64,000 nt of DNA, taken from NCBI RefSeq assembly GCF_910592395.1, contig NC_088325.1, forward strand, positions 14,260,109 through 14,324,108, given 5' to 3'. The translations under genes were made by a program, and so were the position numbers. This DNA is from Lineus longissimus. Taxonomy: Eukaryota; Nemertea; Pilidiophora; Heteronemertea; Lineidae. The notes under the pieces were generated by a model. The model had not been told where the DNA came from. It searched no databases and saw only the letters and a list, made by a program, of their open reading frames with translations. Below are positions 11,628-22,700 of this stretch, piece by piece. Within the stretch, counting starts at the first letter, position 1, and each line of letters starts with the position of its first letter.

Positions 11628-13135
11628 GTGAGCCTCTGTTGAAGCGTTCACCAACTACTATGGTGCCAACGGAATAGTACTGCGGATATATGACTAAGTG
11701 CGTATGATGTGTTTTTTTCATCTTCGTTTTCGCAGTTTAGGAAGTTAGTCCTCGTATGATGATCTGACTGCTACACACTCTAAAAGTGAGTATTTGGGTC
11801 CACTAACACCGAGAATGGAACAGTCATATGAAGTGTGTGTGAGTGTTGGAGAGGGGGTATTCGGAGAGTATTTGTTACGTCACAGTGACAACCAATGACA
11901 TGTCCTCGTAACCTTTGATTCGGCCTTGAAATGCAAGAAAACGAACCCAAGAAATATATGGCCTGTCATCATCGGTTCTACATTCAAGCACATATCTATT
12001 TACCAATTGTTTGCTGTCTAGTAGGAAAAAGACAGTTTTGTATAAATCCCAGTATGGTTTTCGAGCTGAATGGAAAAAGGTTTTGCAAAATCTCTTTTTG
12101 GTCTTCGTGGGGAAAAAGATAGTTTTGAAGTTGGATTAGTTTACTGCAATGTCATAAGCTTATCCAGATTATCCGTTGGGGCTCGGCGGCAAACGAAAGA
12201 AAACGTTGATATCAAAGAATAATGCACGTTCACACTTTGAAAACAACTACAATGACCGATTACTTAGTCACCGCAACACGATTACTGAAATTCCCATGAC
12301 CTTATTGTTAGCAACAGCTGGACTCTCGAAACATCCAGCATCATACAGGAATCGAATCCTGGACTCCACGCTTGAGACACAAAATATTGAATGAATGATG
12401 TTGGTCAGCCAGACTAACGTTACGGGTAATCCTCATCTACAAATTACGGTGTCCCGTTCCCGTCATGAAAATATTCTACCAACTGTACTTTTGCATGATT
12501 GGATGTACCTCTGAATTTCCGTTCCTTCAACTCATGGAGAGTCCAACACTACCTGCCTGACAGAAACTCATAACAAATCAATCATCCTTTTCGTAACATC
12601 GTTGCACGGCGAGAGATTCCGTGGTGTCTAAATATAACTTCCTTTCGCCAGAAATCAGCTTTTTGAAGGGCTAAGTCACAACAAGAAGTGTACGAGGAAA
12701 CGTCAAACAAATCATTCTTACAAACGTAAAGGTCAAAGAATAAATATCGGTTATTTTCCAAAAGCTCAGCGTGGGGTATGACGGTTTCACAGAAACTTCG
12801 CTTTTATGTCGAGGTGGCCGCCCAAAAGGATCCTCAGTTTCATCATGAGATTCTCTTGTTTGATACCAGCTTGTCAGTGAGAAAATATCTATGCAGAATC
12901 ACATTCGGCCAATTTATTTGCCTTAATTGTATATCATCCCAGAAATCGCAATAATAAGCCATATTTTGTTCCGAGTAATTGCAAAAGAAAATATAACGGC
13001 ATGAATTATCAACATAAAAGTCAACTTCTCCAAATTCGTGAATGAATCATAAAAAGTTCTATTGCAAATAGATCCGCGAAAGTGTGACACCATTTCATCT
13101 AGTATAACGAACATCCTTGCAAATCAATTGGTAGA
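11628..13135. other. Unassigned non-coding DNA
   Basis: No gene is supported. At 12299-12372 there is a tRNA-like look (a CAGGA/TCCTG stem around ATCGAA), but the T-loop is too short and the anticodon-like loop too long, so it is not annotated as a tRNA. Confidence 0.45.
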
Positions 13136-13171
13136 ACTCAAATTGAGTGGTATAAACTGCTCAATTTGAGT
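13136..13171. repeat. 12-bp-arm inverted repeat
   Basis: ACTCAAATTGAG (13136-13147) and CTCAATTTGAGT (13160-13171) are perfect complements separated by 12 bases. It is a possible small cruciform with no gene beside it. Confidence 0.85.
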
Positions 13172-13231
13172 GATTCCGAATTCTCAATGGCAAGTCCAAA
13201 CGAGAGGTAACTGTCATGAAATAACAATTAA

Positions 13232-13297
13232 CCTTCGAAAGTGTGACGTTATTCATTGAAGTCATTTCCTGGCGGGAAGGTCACGTCTTTCGAAGAT
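13232..13297. repeat. Foldback with CTTCGAAAG ends
   Basis: CCTTCGAAAGTGTGAC at the left is matched by the complement of GTCACGTCTTTCGAAG at the right, with about 35 bases between. The arms are imperfect. The same CGAAAGTGTGACNNNATTCA word also appears at 13077, which suggests a small repeated unit. Confidence 0.55.
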
Positions 13298-13317
13298 ACT
13301 GTTAGAAATTGTTAATC

Positions 13318-13525
13318 TTTCACTTCACTCGATGAAGTATCAGATCGACTTCTTTGAGGGGCGTTTTCCATACATGTTCTCCTAAGCCAGCAGTGTTCCT
13401 CTCCGAAAATCTTTTTACATGTATACCTGATTTACATCCTTTCACTTCACTCGACACAACAGCAGATCGACTTCTTCTAGTAGCGTTTTCCATACACGTT
13501 CCCCTGAGTAGCGTTCCGCGCAGAA
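13318..13525 (+). repeat. Direct duplication, 122-bp offset
   Basis: TTTCACTTCACTCGA...CAGATCGACTTCTT...GCGTTTTCCATACA(T/C)GTTC occurs at 13318-13400 and again from 13440 with several substitutions. It makes the minus-strand frame across it look like a repeated peptide, but there is no sign it is coding. Confidence 0.8.
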
Positions 13526-13935
13526 GGAGAGCTTTTGATAGCTGACCTGTTACGCTGGATATCCGAATCTGAAATGAGAAGGAAGATTGCAAATATTACT
13601 TCTTGACTGAGTATGAACACAGACTCGTGATGACACCACAAACCTTCGCACTCGTCGATCGTCAGGAGTGCAAAATCTGCCCAAACCTAGACGACATTTG
13701 AAAATACTGTTCTGCCGAATGCCCCCCGACAGACTAACTGAAAAATTAAATATGCCGTAGCAGTATACCGAAGAAAATCACATCATTAACTAGCACATTT
13801 CCCCTAAGGAGACTTCAACCTTTACCCCCGAATATACCGAAAAAGAGTTCAACTCATTTGTTAAACCAAAAATTCCTTCAAAGTTCAACTTTTTTTCAAA
13901 AAGGCATTCCGTCCAAAATGATATATCATGACCTT

Positions 13936-14220
13936 TTGACCCTGCTTCAGCAAACTGCCACATTTTTAATTGGTTACGAGACAGGAAAAAAGCTATGGAT
14001 AGTTCGGTTACTCCTCCCTAAAATGTGGTTGAATTCAAAGGGTATACCAGGATTTCTTTTACTATTTACAGGTGCGGAGTGTTTCAATTGGCAAATCCAC
14101 AAAAAGATGTGGCGGACCAAATATTGGATTTGCCCATTGACTTAAGCAAACTGAAACATTTTTAACTGGGTATGAGGCAGAAATAAGGTCATAACTAGTT
14201 CGTTCACGCCTCCCTAAATA
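13936..14220 (+). repeat. Diverged direct duplication, about 200-bp offset
   Basis: The segment 13936-14024 (AGCAAACTGCCACATTTTTA, then a GGTTACGAGACAG word, a TAGTTCGGTT word and CTCCCTAAA) recurs at 14137-14220 with many substitutions but the same order of words. This is an old tandem duplication in non-coding DNA. Confidence 0.7.
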
Positions 14221-14765
14221 CTACATTTTCTAAATTCTTGCTGAACTAACACGACTTGAAATGGCCATCCATTGGTTGTCACGCATTTTGATGGTGTCAC
14301 AAGGGAAAGAAAAGCAGGGCGAGACCAGGCACGACCCGGGAGAAGATTCACGGAAGCCGTGGCAAAGTCCGTAGGGCTTGAGTGGAACAACAGAAGAAAG
14401 TGGAGCTTAGGTTTAACTGGCAAGTCGGAGGTTGGCCAGAATGAGGGACGTACCCCTGCCGGAGTGGAAGGGGACAATCAACTAATTATTTTAGGATTCT
14501 TCTTCTTTCGATACACCCTCATCATCGGTGCAGTTACAGTTCATGAATTACGTATGCGCTCAGTTGACCACCCTCGTACTGTCTAAAAACCCACTGTCAT
14601 TAATCCACGCGGGTAAATGAGTCCTACGACAGCAGACAGTACAAGTTCAATAATATCGTTTTTGTTTTATGTTTCAAAGGTACCTAGATAGTATTGTATT
14701 TCTACAGACTGAGATCGAAGCTAGCCCGGCGCGGTAATTGACTAGCTGGTGCAGACAGTGCACTG
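14221..14765. other. Unassigned DNA with one arginine-rich frame
   Basis: The plus-strand frame 14272-14586 contains an R/G/K-rich segment (RPGRRFTEAVAKS, then WNNRRKW). This is faintly like the tail of some non-LTR retrotransposon proteins, but no other blocks support that. The minus strand is open as well. I do not call a gene. Confidence 0.3.
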
Positions 14766-14963
14766 GCGCTAAACAATTACCGTACGCAATGATTTTATTA
14801 CCACGTGTTACAGGCAAATTAGTTCTCGGCTGGGGGTTCCAATTTCTTTTAGTACTTCTCTAAAAGAAGTAACAGTTGTATACGAAACAGTTGTACACCC
14901 ACGCCAGCGAAATTACCGTAAACAATCGTTTATCACGAGGTGCAAAAGGGAAAGTAGTCATTT
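14766..14963 (+). repeat. Diverged direct duplication around AATTACCGTA
   Basis: GCG..AAACAATTACCGTACGCAATG and the following ATTACCACG/GTTACAGGCAAATTAGT words at 14766-14828 recur in the same order at 14902-14963 (AATTACCGTAAACAATCG, then ATCACGAGGTGC, AAAGTAGTC). Confidence 0.55.
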
Positions 14964-15782
14964 TAGTATGAATACGACACGGATTATCATCGTTAAAACA
15001 ACTACGGAATGTAAGTATCCCAACACAATCGTAGCCAATTATATGGTACTATGGTACTTCTCAGCAAGTTCGTAGTCTCTAATTAGACTGATCGACGAGA
15101 CTCTAGAGTCATTAAGTGCAAGACAGACTCAAACAGATATATAGAGCCAGTTAACACACTTGATATTTAAAATACAAAGAAATAGACAAATTTCAATCTA
15201 AATGCACTAAGAACGAATCAATAGCCAGATTTTCAACTTTTTTCTCCAAAAAATTCCCCAAACTGTGAATTTAAATTATTGCTACCCTAATCTCTCTTAA
15301 ATTTGCATTGAAGAGTGTTATGAAAAGGTTGAGATGCTCAGGGCGTCGTGAGTTTGAAATCACAAAAGAATAAAAATCACGGCGTTCCTTGCCCATTGTT
15401 GGCGCTATTGTGTACCGTGTCAGTGAAGGAAGGGAATTCGTGACGTCACGTTATGGCTACTCTGATCAGATTCTGCTTGAGTTTAAAGGAACCATACTTT
15501 AGATGGCCAAGACTCGGGTAATTCGCAAAACAACCGCCTCAAATCGGCAAGAGCATGACAAAGGCTTCACATTTTCCAATAATTAAAAGGATTGTACGAA
15601 ATTCAAACGGAAAACTCTCGTATTTTTCGATGCCATTTTGTGTGGATAAGTTCCATCATGTTAGATACATTACTCCAATTAGCTGACAAGAATCCATATA
15701 TCTAAATTTCTAAAATGTGTTTTGTTTGAAGGTCCAGACACTCATATTACTGTTAAGCATCACATTACAACAGGTACTCACA
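14964..15782. other. Unassigned DNA with one CRE-like site
   Basis: No gene is supported. A full palindromic TGACGTCA, the consensus of CREB/ATF-type factors, occurs at 15441-15448. Nothing else nearby marks a promoter. Confidence 0.45.
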
Positions 15783-16019
15783 AGCCGCCATCCCTACTTT
15801 GATTTACATTTCGACGAAAACGGGCAAATATTTTACCCGTTGGCGTATCATCGATGTCTCCGATGACTCCAGCTACGAAGCATAGAGTTTGAAGAAGACC
15901 AGCATGGATGTCCAACATTGGCCTAAGGATTACCGAGACCTCAAGTACCTTCTTTGAAACCATTTATGACAATACCAAGGGCAACGACGACAACAACTGC
16001 ATCTCGTATCTGAAGCCCA
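15783..16019 (-). CDS. Exon-like stretch, minus strand, unknown
   Basis: Two minus-strand readings look exon-like. 16019 down to 15951 reads GLQIRDAVVVVVALGIVING, a hydrophobic run. It is preceded by a TTTCAG acceptor-like word and followed by AAG/GTACTT. 15963 down to 15783 reads LLQTLCFVAGVIGDIDDTPT and ends at a strong donor, GTGAGTAC (15781-15774). The two readings are in different frames and overlap slightly, so they cannot both be used as drawn. I do not recognise a family. Confidence 0.17.
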
Positions 16020-18469
16020 CTGAAACACATTCTTTGTCACATCCAAAACTACGATTGGGTGTGGGTAGAGAGAATGATAGGCCTAGGTATAAAACTGCCG
16101 CCGGAAAAAAACTGCACTATTCATCCTATTCCGGAAGTCATTGGAGTCTTGATTACTGCGCTATTTCGTCTTCCTACATACTTCTATATACACATTTGAT
16201 AAAGGAATGCTGGAGACGAATCCGGTCGTTCAGAACGAGCACGACGTTTTCCTCGAGTGGAAAGAGGATCTAAAATTACCCGCCTGCAGGCTTTTTGCAA
16301 GAAATATTCCTTTGGTTTTGGAAAAGGGAAGCATTCGCTTACTTCTATCATCTATAGATTGTATAAACGCTTTGGTATTTTTTCAGCATCATCTACCGGC
16401 AACTGGTCAGTAATCGTGGTGATCGGAAGGGAACAGGCCCTGAGTAAACACGTCCCCAATCCCAGGAAGTGTTTCGAGGACCCAGTAGGCCTATGCGAAC
16501 TCGTCGGCAATGGTAGCTTTCTGTTCAGCAAGTATACTGGCGAAGCAGGAAATTACATCTTTTTTCTTCAGAGTTTGCTCGGCAGGTGTTATTCTCCGGG
16601 GATTATTGTCCTTCAAGGCGGGATGAGCATTTTACCTACCACTACGGTTAGACGCCATGTCGGATTATTGGTGGAGACATGACGTCTTCGGCCATATGTA
16701 GAGTCCATCGCAAGTTACTCATCTTTAATTTTTCACGTTTGCTTGCACTGGTAAAGACACAGTTGAAAGGAGTGTCGGTTTTCTGTTGCAAGCTTTTCCA
16801 TTTCCTTCGACAAAACTAAGTTGACAATTAAAAACCGTGGCATTTGTAACAGCAGGAATCGTGTATTTTTTCTGCCTTTGTTATTTTTACAGCTGTTAGT
16901 TCAAACATTTTTCGTGTATCTTCGATAACGAACTATAGGCCTTAGCAACATTTGTCTCTCTCGTTTGACTTAAGGTATCCTCTCTTTCAATACATAGAGG
17001 ATGCCTGGGGGCTAGCCCGATAGCAGTTACCTTAATGCAGCTACCGAAACAAAAGGTAGATTGCCATACATATACCTATATCGAATCCAAACAAGTCTGA
17101 TGATACAGCTCCTTCCAAAGATTTGATGAGGAAAGGAGAGTTGTTCATGCTGGTGGCAGAAGGATAATACGAGCCTTTACCTTAAATGCCTCGGAGGAAC
17201 AGAAATTTGGCTTCCGAAAAAAGGAACATTTGCAGGTAATCAAATCGTATAAGCAACGTTTGATTTTTAGAAGGAGCTCCGTCGAACAGGTTGATGTGGC
17301 AAGGATGGTTTCTGGATGAAGTGTGTCATGCCTCGGAACGAAACCTGGCATTAGGTGTATTTGAGGTACATTTAGATCTCAAAACAAAGGTTACACTTCA
17401 AGCCACGATTTTGATTGCTGTTTCTGAGTGTTTTCCCCTCTGCACCTCAATTTTTGTGAACGCTGAATAATAGACTGCTACCTGTTCTGCCAGAGATATG
17501 ACACCGGTATAGGGGAATGCAGGAGCAGAAGAAAGGGTACATACTGCTTCCTTGATCCTTTATACACCAACCAACCATTCGATTGAAAGGCCAGTTTAAT
17601 GAGGAATACTCTTGATATGGCCGTAACAACAGCTGGGTGTTTAAACCATCGCCTTGTCTGTGAGGAAAAGCCATGGAGAATGATATTCATATGAGTGGCA
17701 TCTATCATCGATATGTTAAGTTTCACACATTGCTCACCCTTGCTGCAGCAGGATTGAGAGAAGACACCAGAATACACCCTAGACAGAGATAGCTGCAGAC
17801 ACAGACAGACTCATGTTAATGATTCGAGAAAATTTATGCGAATGGAATCCGTCTGATGTCTGGGTCAGAATATGCTAAATGTGCCAGGGGGATTAACGTG
17901 AAACGTTATGGATAAATTAATGGTGGTTTACCTTATGTTGATAACGCCACGGTGATGGAAAATATCCATCGCTTTGACATAGGCATATTTAAGGTCAGTT
18001 TAAAGAAGCATCTAGTCCGCTTGCGGTGGTCAAATTGTGTTTTATCACTTTCTATTTCGCTAGGTTTCATTTCATTCACTGAAATAACAAAGAAAGAACG
18101 CGCTGTTCTGTCTAATTCATTATTCAATATGAAACCAAGAAACAAAAAATGGTGTAAACCAAATGACATAATGAGTTTGACCCACATTCACATTCGCTGG
18201 TTCCGTTAACAGAATGAGAATGTTGTCAACTGATGGTAAAACCAAATTTAACATGTTTTAAAGGTTATAATTTACAGCTTCCTTCCTCGATCAGACAATT
18301 GCTTGGCAAAGCTATCAGATTTGATCCGAGTAAGAAAAATGCAATTGCGGAACTAACCAGATCTTTCCCAGTAAACTACCTCATTCCAATGCATTTGGTT
18401 TTTTTCGATGTCTTGGCCATAGACTACCATCATTCGCTACCCTGGTCGAAAATCAAGATAAATACTCAT
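16020..18469. other. Unassigned non-coding DNA
   Basis: Several moderate frames (16257-16682 plus, 17478-17777 minus, 17952-18209 plus) overlap others and show no domain, signal peptide or splice context that I can defend. No repeat family defined elsewhere was seen. Confidence 0.45.
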
Positions 18470-18595
18470 AAGATTCTTAGTAAAGATCTTGTTTCCTTTC
18501 GTGTACATATTCATGTACATTCGTTGCAAGATTCTTCTAACAAAACGAAAATGCACATGTATACGACTCATATAAAGGTCTTAACTAAAAATCTT
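18470..18595 (+). repeat. F4 foldback element, copy 1
   Basis: AAGATTCTTAGTAAAGATCT at the left end pairs with the complement of the right end (AGGTCTTAACTAAAAATCTT). The middle words TTCGTGTACATATTCATGTA and CATTCGTTGCAAGATTCTT match, on the opposite strand, the right arm of the F4 copy at 44012-44180 at about 90% over 43 bases. It is non-coding, although a plus-strand ORF runs through it by chance. Confidence 0.75.
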
Positions 18596-19405
18596 CAATC
18601 TGAACTAGGAAGTTGAAATAGTTCCAGACGCGGAATATCTGAACTAGAAAGTATAGAGCAAAACCCAGGTGTAGCCTGGCTCCCCAACACGTGACAAGAT
18701 CGATGTAAAAGAGTCCTTAGCCTACATATTTATTTTACTAGTACGTATTTAAAAACTTTGGTGCACTGCACAGCTTAAGAGCATAATCGTTAATAAAATT
18801 AAAATAACTTCCTCTCTACAATTGGTATCATTTGACACTGAGATCGATGAAGTTGTGATTCGAACTTGAGGTGCTGGTTTAGGCTGAACTTCCTTGTTTG
18901 ACTAAAACATAGGATTTTTCAATTCGAGTTCATAGACAATACCACCAGACACAAAGATTCTGCAAGACCAGGTATGGATAGATCAAAGCCAGAAATGCCA
19001 GACACTATCGATTCAAACAGTTCTCAACCCACATGGAAATTACCTATATGTTGATATAGACTTAGGTGAACTGCAGACCAAGTCGAGCAAAATCATTGAT
19101 AAAATACCAGAGCACAATGTATCTGAAGATTTTAAAGGTATAATCGGTCATGAACTTTCTCTACAAGCAGTAACATGAAATCAATGTATGAGTATAGAAT
19201 TTGCTGTAATGGTCTAATGGCTGCATTTCATTATTAATTTTTGTTAACTTTGGATCATTTTTGATAATAATCATGATAATAGTGAGTTTTATAAAACGCT
19301 CTTTAATGCACTTTGTACTGTTTCAAAGCAAGCGCACCTGTTATTACCAAGCCTATCTAAAACCCTTCTGGGCAGGATTCTCCACTATGCTTTTTGTCCA
19401 GGCGC
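18596..19405. other. Unassigned non-coding DNA
   Basis: No gene. The region 18840-18885 shares a loose word order (GATCGATG, GTGATTCGAACT, CTGGTTT) with 19918-19955, possibly an old repeat pair. The similarity is too weak to define a family. Confidence 0.4.
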
Positions 19406-19585
19406 AGCACCCGGGCAGAATCATCTTCCCCACTTCAGCACCCGGACAAAAAAGTTAGCACCCGGACAGATTCATAGAGTTGGTAATGGTTTTACTGTTA
19501 TAGCACCCATACAGATTTTGCTGCCAACCTGGACAGAACTGAAGTGAATTCTCAATTGTGTCAAAATATGGCGACAGCACCCGGC
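19406..19585 (+). repeat. Cluster of AGCACCCGG motifs
   Basis: AGCACCCGGRCA-type words start at 19406, 19437, 19457, 19502 (diverged, AGCACCCATACA) and 19576, all in the same orientation but with uneven spacing (31, 20, 45 and 74 bp). This is too irregular for a simple minisatellite. It may be a binding-site-like cluster or a decayed tandem array. Confidence 0.65.
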
Positions 19586-19694
19586 CCAAAAAAATTGTTG
19601 GGGAGAACACTGCTGGGGAACCTAGGGCATGCAGGGAACCCAATATCTAGCCCACGAAATGACATTTCAGGTCTTTTGAGAGTTATAAAGTGGC

Positions 19695-19763
19695 ATGGCC
19701 GGCCGATCGAACCTGAGACCAATCGAACACAAGGCTGACACTCAACCATTGTGCTACCGCGCT
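19695..19763 (-). pseudogene. tRNA-like relic or SINE head
   Basis: On the minus strand TAGCACAATGGTTGAG matches an internal Pol III A box and GGTTCGATC matches a B box, at tRNA-like spacing (about position 8 and 51). A D-arm-like stem (GCAC/GTGT) can form, but the anticodon stem has mismatches and the T-stem does not pair. It therefore cannot be a working tRNA. A tRNA-derived SINE head or old tRNA pseudogene fits best. Confidence 0.45.
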
Positions 19764-22700
19764 TGTATATTTCATCATGATGCGTCAGAAGAATCAGATA
19801 CACCAGACAGGATCGAATCAACAGTCCTGAGCCAACATGACAAGTACTCAAAGTACTCAGAGTATGAAAGTGCAAAAGAGAAAATCATTTGAAACATACA
19901 CAAAACCAATACGGAAAGAATCGATGTGAGAGTGATTCGAACTCAAAGCACTGGTTTTACTTTGTACAGGTGACCCTTATTCACCGCATGTGGTTATGAC
20001 AGTGAAAGCCTGCTCCTGACACAGCAAGACTTGTACATCCTCCAGTCGGACCAATACGATAAGATTCTTTGACAGGACCTGTCAAACCCTTTCATTTCTT
20101 AACTAATGGTAATTATTTACGGCGTGATGTGTGTTCCATCATACAGCGAAAATAGCAGCTCAAAAGAGTACACCAGTTTCCACACTTCTATTTCTGCCTA
20201 CATTAGCTACAAAGCCATCCTCAAGTGTAAACCAATCTAAAACTGTGCGATAAAAACTGAAAATTGTCCTCAGATGTCCAAATCCCAGCCTGCTCAAACA
20301 ATACACCACATTTCATCCATATTTCCCTACAGCCAAATAGCCAAAACTGTTAAAAACACTTTTTCTATCTATGAGTCCATTCAAAATTTGCATATATTTT
20401 CTCCGGCTTCGCTTTGCGCTCCGAACTCCCATCGACGCCATTGGCTGCCGAATGCAAGGTCGTAGGGAAAAAACAATTGCCTTTGAATGGTGGCTTGTTC
20501 AAACCCAGTGTAGAAATAGACGGAAAATAGTCCAGGTTGGCGAGTATTTTGATATCGAAGCAGTTGAACCGTAACGTACACGGAAATACCTCTGGTTTTG
20601 ATTGAGAAAGGTATGCGATTGTGTCTGGGCCATTCAGGCATGTCGATATATCATGTCAGGATATAACTCTCGATCTCATAGCCTACTGATTGGAATTTCT
20701 TTACACTTCCTGCATTTGTAAGTTCATCTAGTTCATAATCGTATTTGGGCCCACTTCTATGTTTGATCATTCATAAGACTTAGGTTGAGGCAATCTGTCA
20801 ATGTCCAAGATCATACTTTCCTATCCCTCACAATGGCCTTACGCCACAATCAAGGATACAACCTGTATCGTCATTTATCAAATATTTAGTTTTACCCCTT
20901 CAAACCTACTCACTGGGCATACAGCAATACGCCAGCATCACTATACAGACTGTAGATGTACTTCTATTAATTAAGTTAAACCATTCGATAATTCCACTCT
21001 CTTAAAATATTTTATGTAATTTTCTTTGTGCATGTTATGGTCAAATATCAAGATTGAGGGGTCCGATCAACAGTTTAGACTTTGATTGTTAATTTCACAG
21101 TTGTATTCACAAACTTAGCTGTACTTCCACTAACTAACTTAGCTACATCCTTGGCCCAAGTTTAACTCTTAACTTGTTTCAGATAAACGGTCCTTGTTCT
21201 ATATTTCTCGGTTTCATGAATGGAGAAACAACGAGGTTGTCACTGAAGACAATGTCGATATATCATGATATAGACTGATTTACTCATAATATACATCATA
21301 AATTATCCCTGGACTGACTATGTGTAATACTTTTGAGTGAGATATTGGTCGAAATAATGCCCTCTTGTTAAGAAAGAGCGAGGAGAGAAGAGGAAGATGA
21401 CACACTCTGCAGAATTCGACCGCAGTTTCATCCATACAAGTATGTTAGACATCACCAAATACCAGAGTAAAAAATAACCTTTAATTCATATTCACCAAGA
21501 AATCGAGTAATAAATGGAGGCGTCCTTACTTTTGTTTTACGACTCAAAGACATTTTAAAAAAAATAAGCTCACCAAATACCACGGGTATTTCCAGTCAGG
21601 AATTCTTTAACAATCGCGAATATCCACGAGGCCTCTGTGGAACGTCACATCTGAAGGTCTAGAAAACGTTTTTATCCTGAAAATTTTGGTATTTTTTATG
21701 GCACATTCCAAAAGATGAAAAAGGAGGAAGGAGACTACTCGAAACTGCTGTGGACGTATTGAAGTCACGGTAAAGTCCTTGCGTTATGTTTTCGAAATGG
21801 TTCGACGTCGACGACGGAATTCGTATTCGTTCAGGCTTTACCAAATCTGTTTCCATCACTTTTATGATTTTTCTCTCCACAATTTAAAATGACATGTCGT
21901 TGTAATCCTAAAAATGTGTCAAGTTGATCCGCCATGATGGATAACATTGAAAATATCCCTGAAAAATATAGGATAAAAATGTCTCCTTTCCTTATCCATT
22001 GGATTCTGCCGAGTGACCTTGAAGCACAGACGCTTCGACGGGCGATGTTCTCCCGAATACGGCAAAACCAAGCGACGAGGAAGACTCAGAATGTAAATTT
22101 CGGACACGATATGGACATTCTAATTCATCACTACATTAGTTATCGTCACGTAGCCATTTCTACACAGGTTAAACACCAGAAACTAGTGGTTGAAAAATTT
22201 ATAAAAATGCCGTAGTAAAGCAATCCATGAAAAATCGTTGCTACGCCAGCAGAAGGGTTTCCTCGATGTTGATTGGTGGAATACACAAGAAGCCAACCAA
22301 CCGAATGGATGGTAACATCGTATTGTGTGAGACGCTATCTGCATCAAGGTCAGACTCACGTACATGACGTACACGTATATACATTTTTCATGTAAGTGTT
22401 CGTCGTTTGTAATTTACGATCAAAATGACAGAAGAATCATAGGTAAGCGTGATACATCGGCATCTGCTAACATTACAGCTCCTGAGGAAGCTTCGAGCAG
22501 CTTTCCATTTCCACATCATTTGAGTAATTTCAACGCTGTCATCATCAATTGGCAAATATTCGCCCGGTCTCCACCTGCAAGCAGTGGATTACCAGTAGCC
22601 CAGTAGCCAAGTCGAATATTTCTATCTTCCGTAAAATCTTCTAATATTTAGCATTCGAACTGCTTTGGTGACCATTGTTAGCTTCACGGATTTCAACAAA

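Noticed and set aside
12299-12372. tRNA-like look on either strand (CAGGA/TCCTG stem around ATCGAA)
   Set aside because: The T-loop is one base short, the anticodon-like loop is about 11 bases, and there is no acceptor pairing.
14272-14586. Non-LTR retrotransposon tail in an arginine-rich frame
   Set aside because: There are no neighbouring RT or endonuclease blocks, and the minus strand is open as well.
15441-15448. TGACGTCA at 15441 (also 31205 and 52968) as functional CRE sites
   Set aside because: An eight-base palindrome can occur by chance a few times in a window this size; only the one at 52968 has supporting context.
16257-16682. 141-codon plus-strand frame
   Set aside because: It opens with ATG but has no recognisable domain, and other frames are open across the same span.
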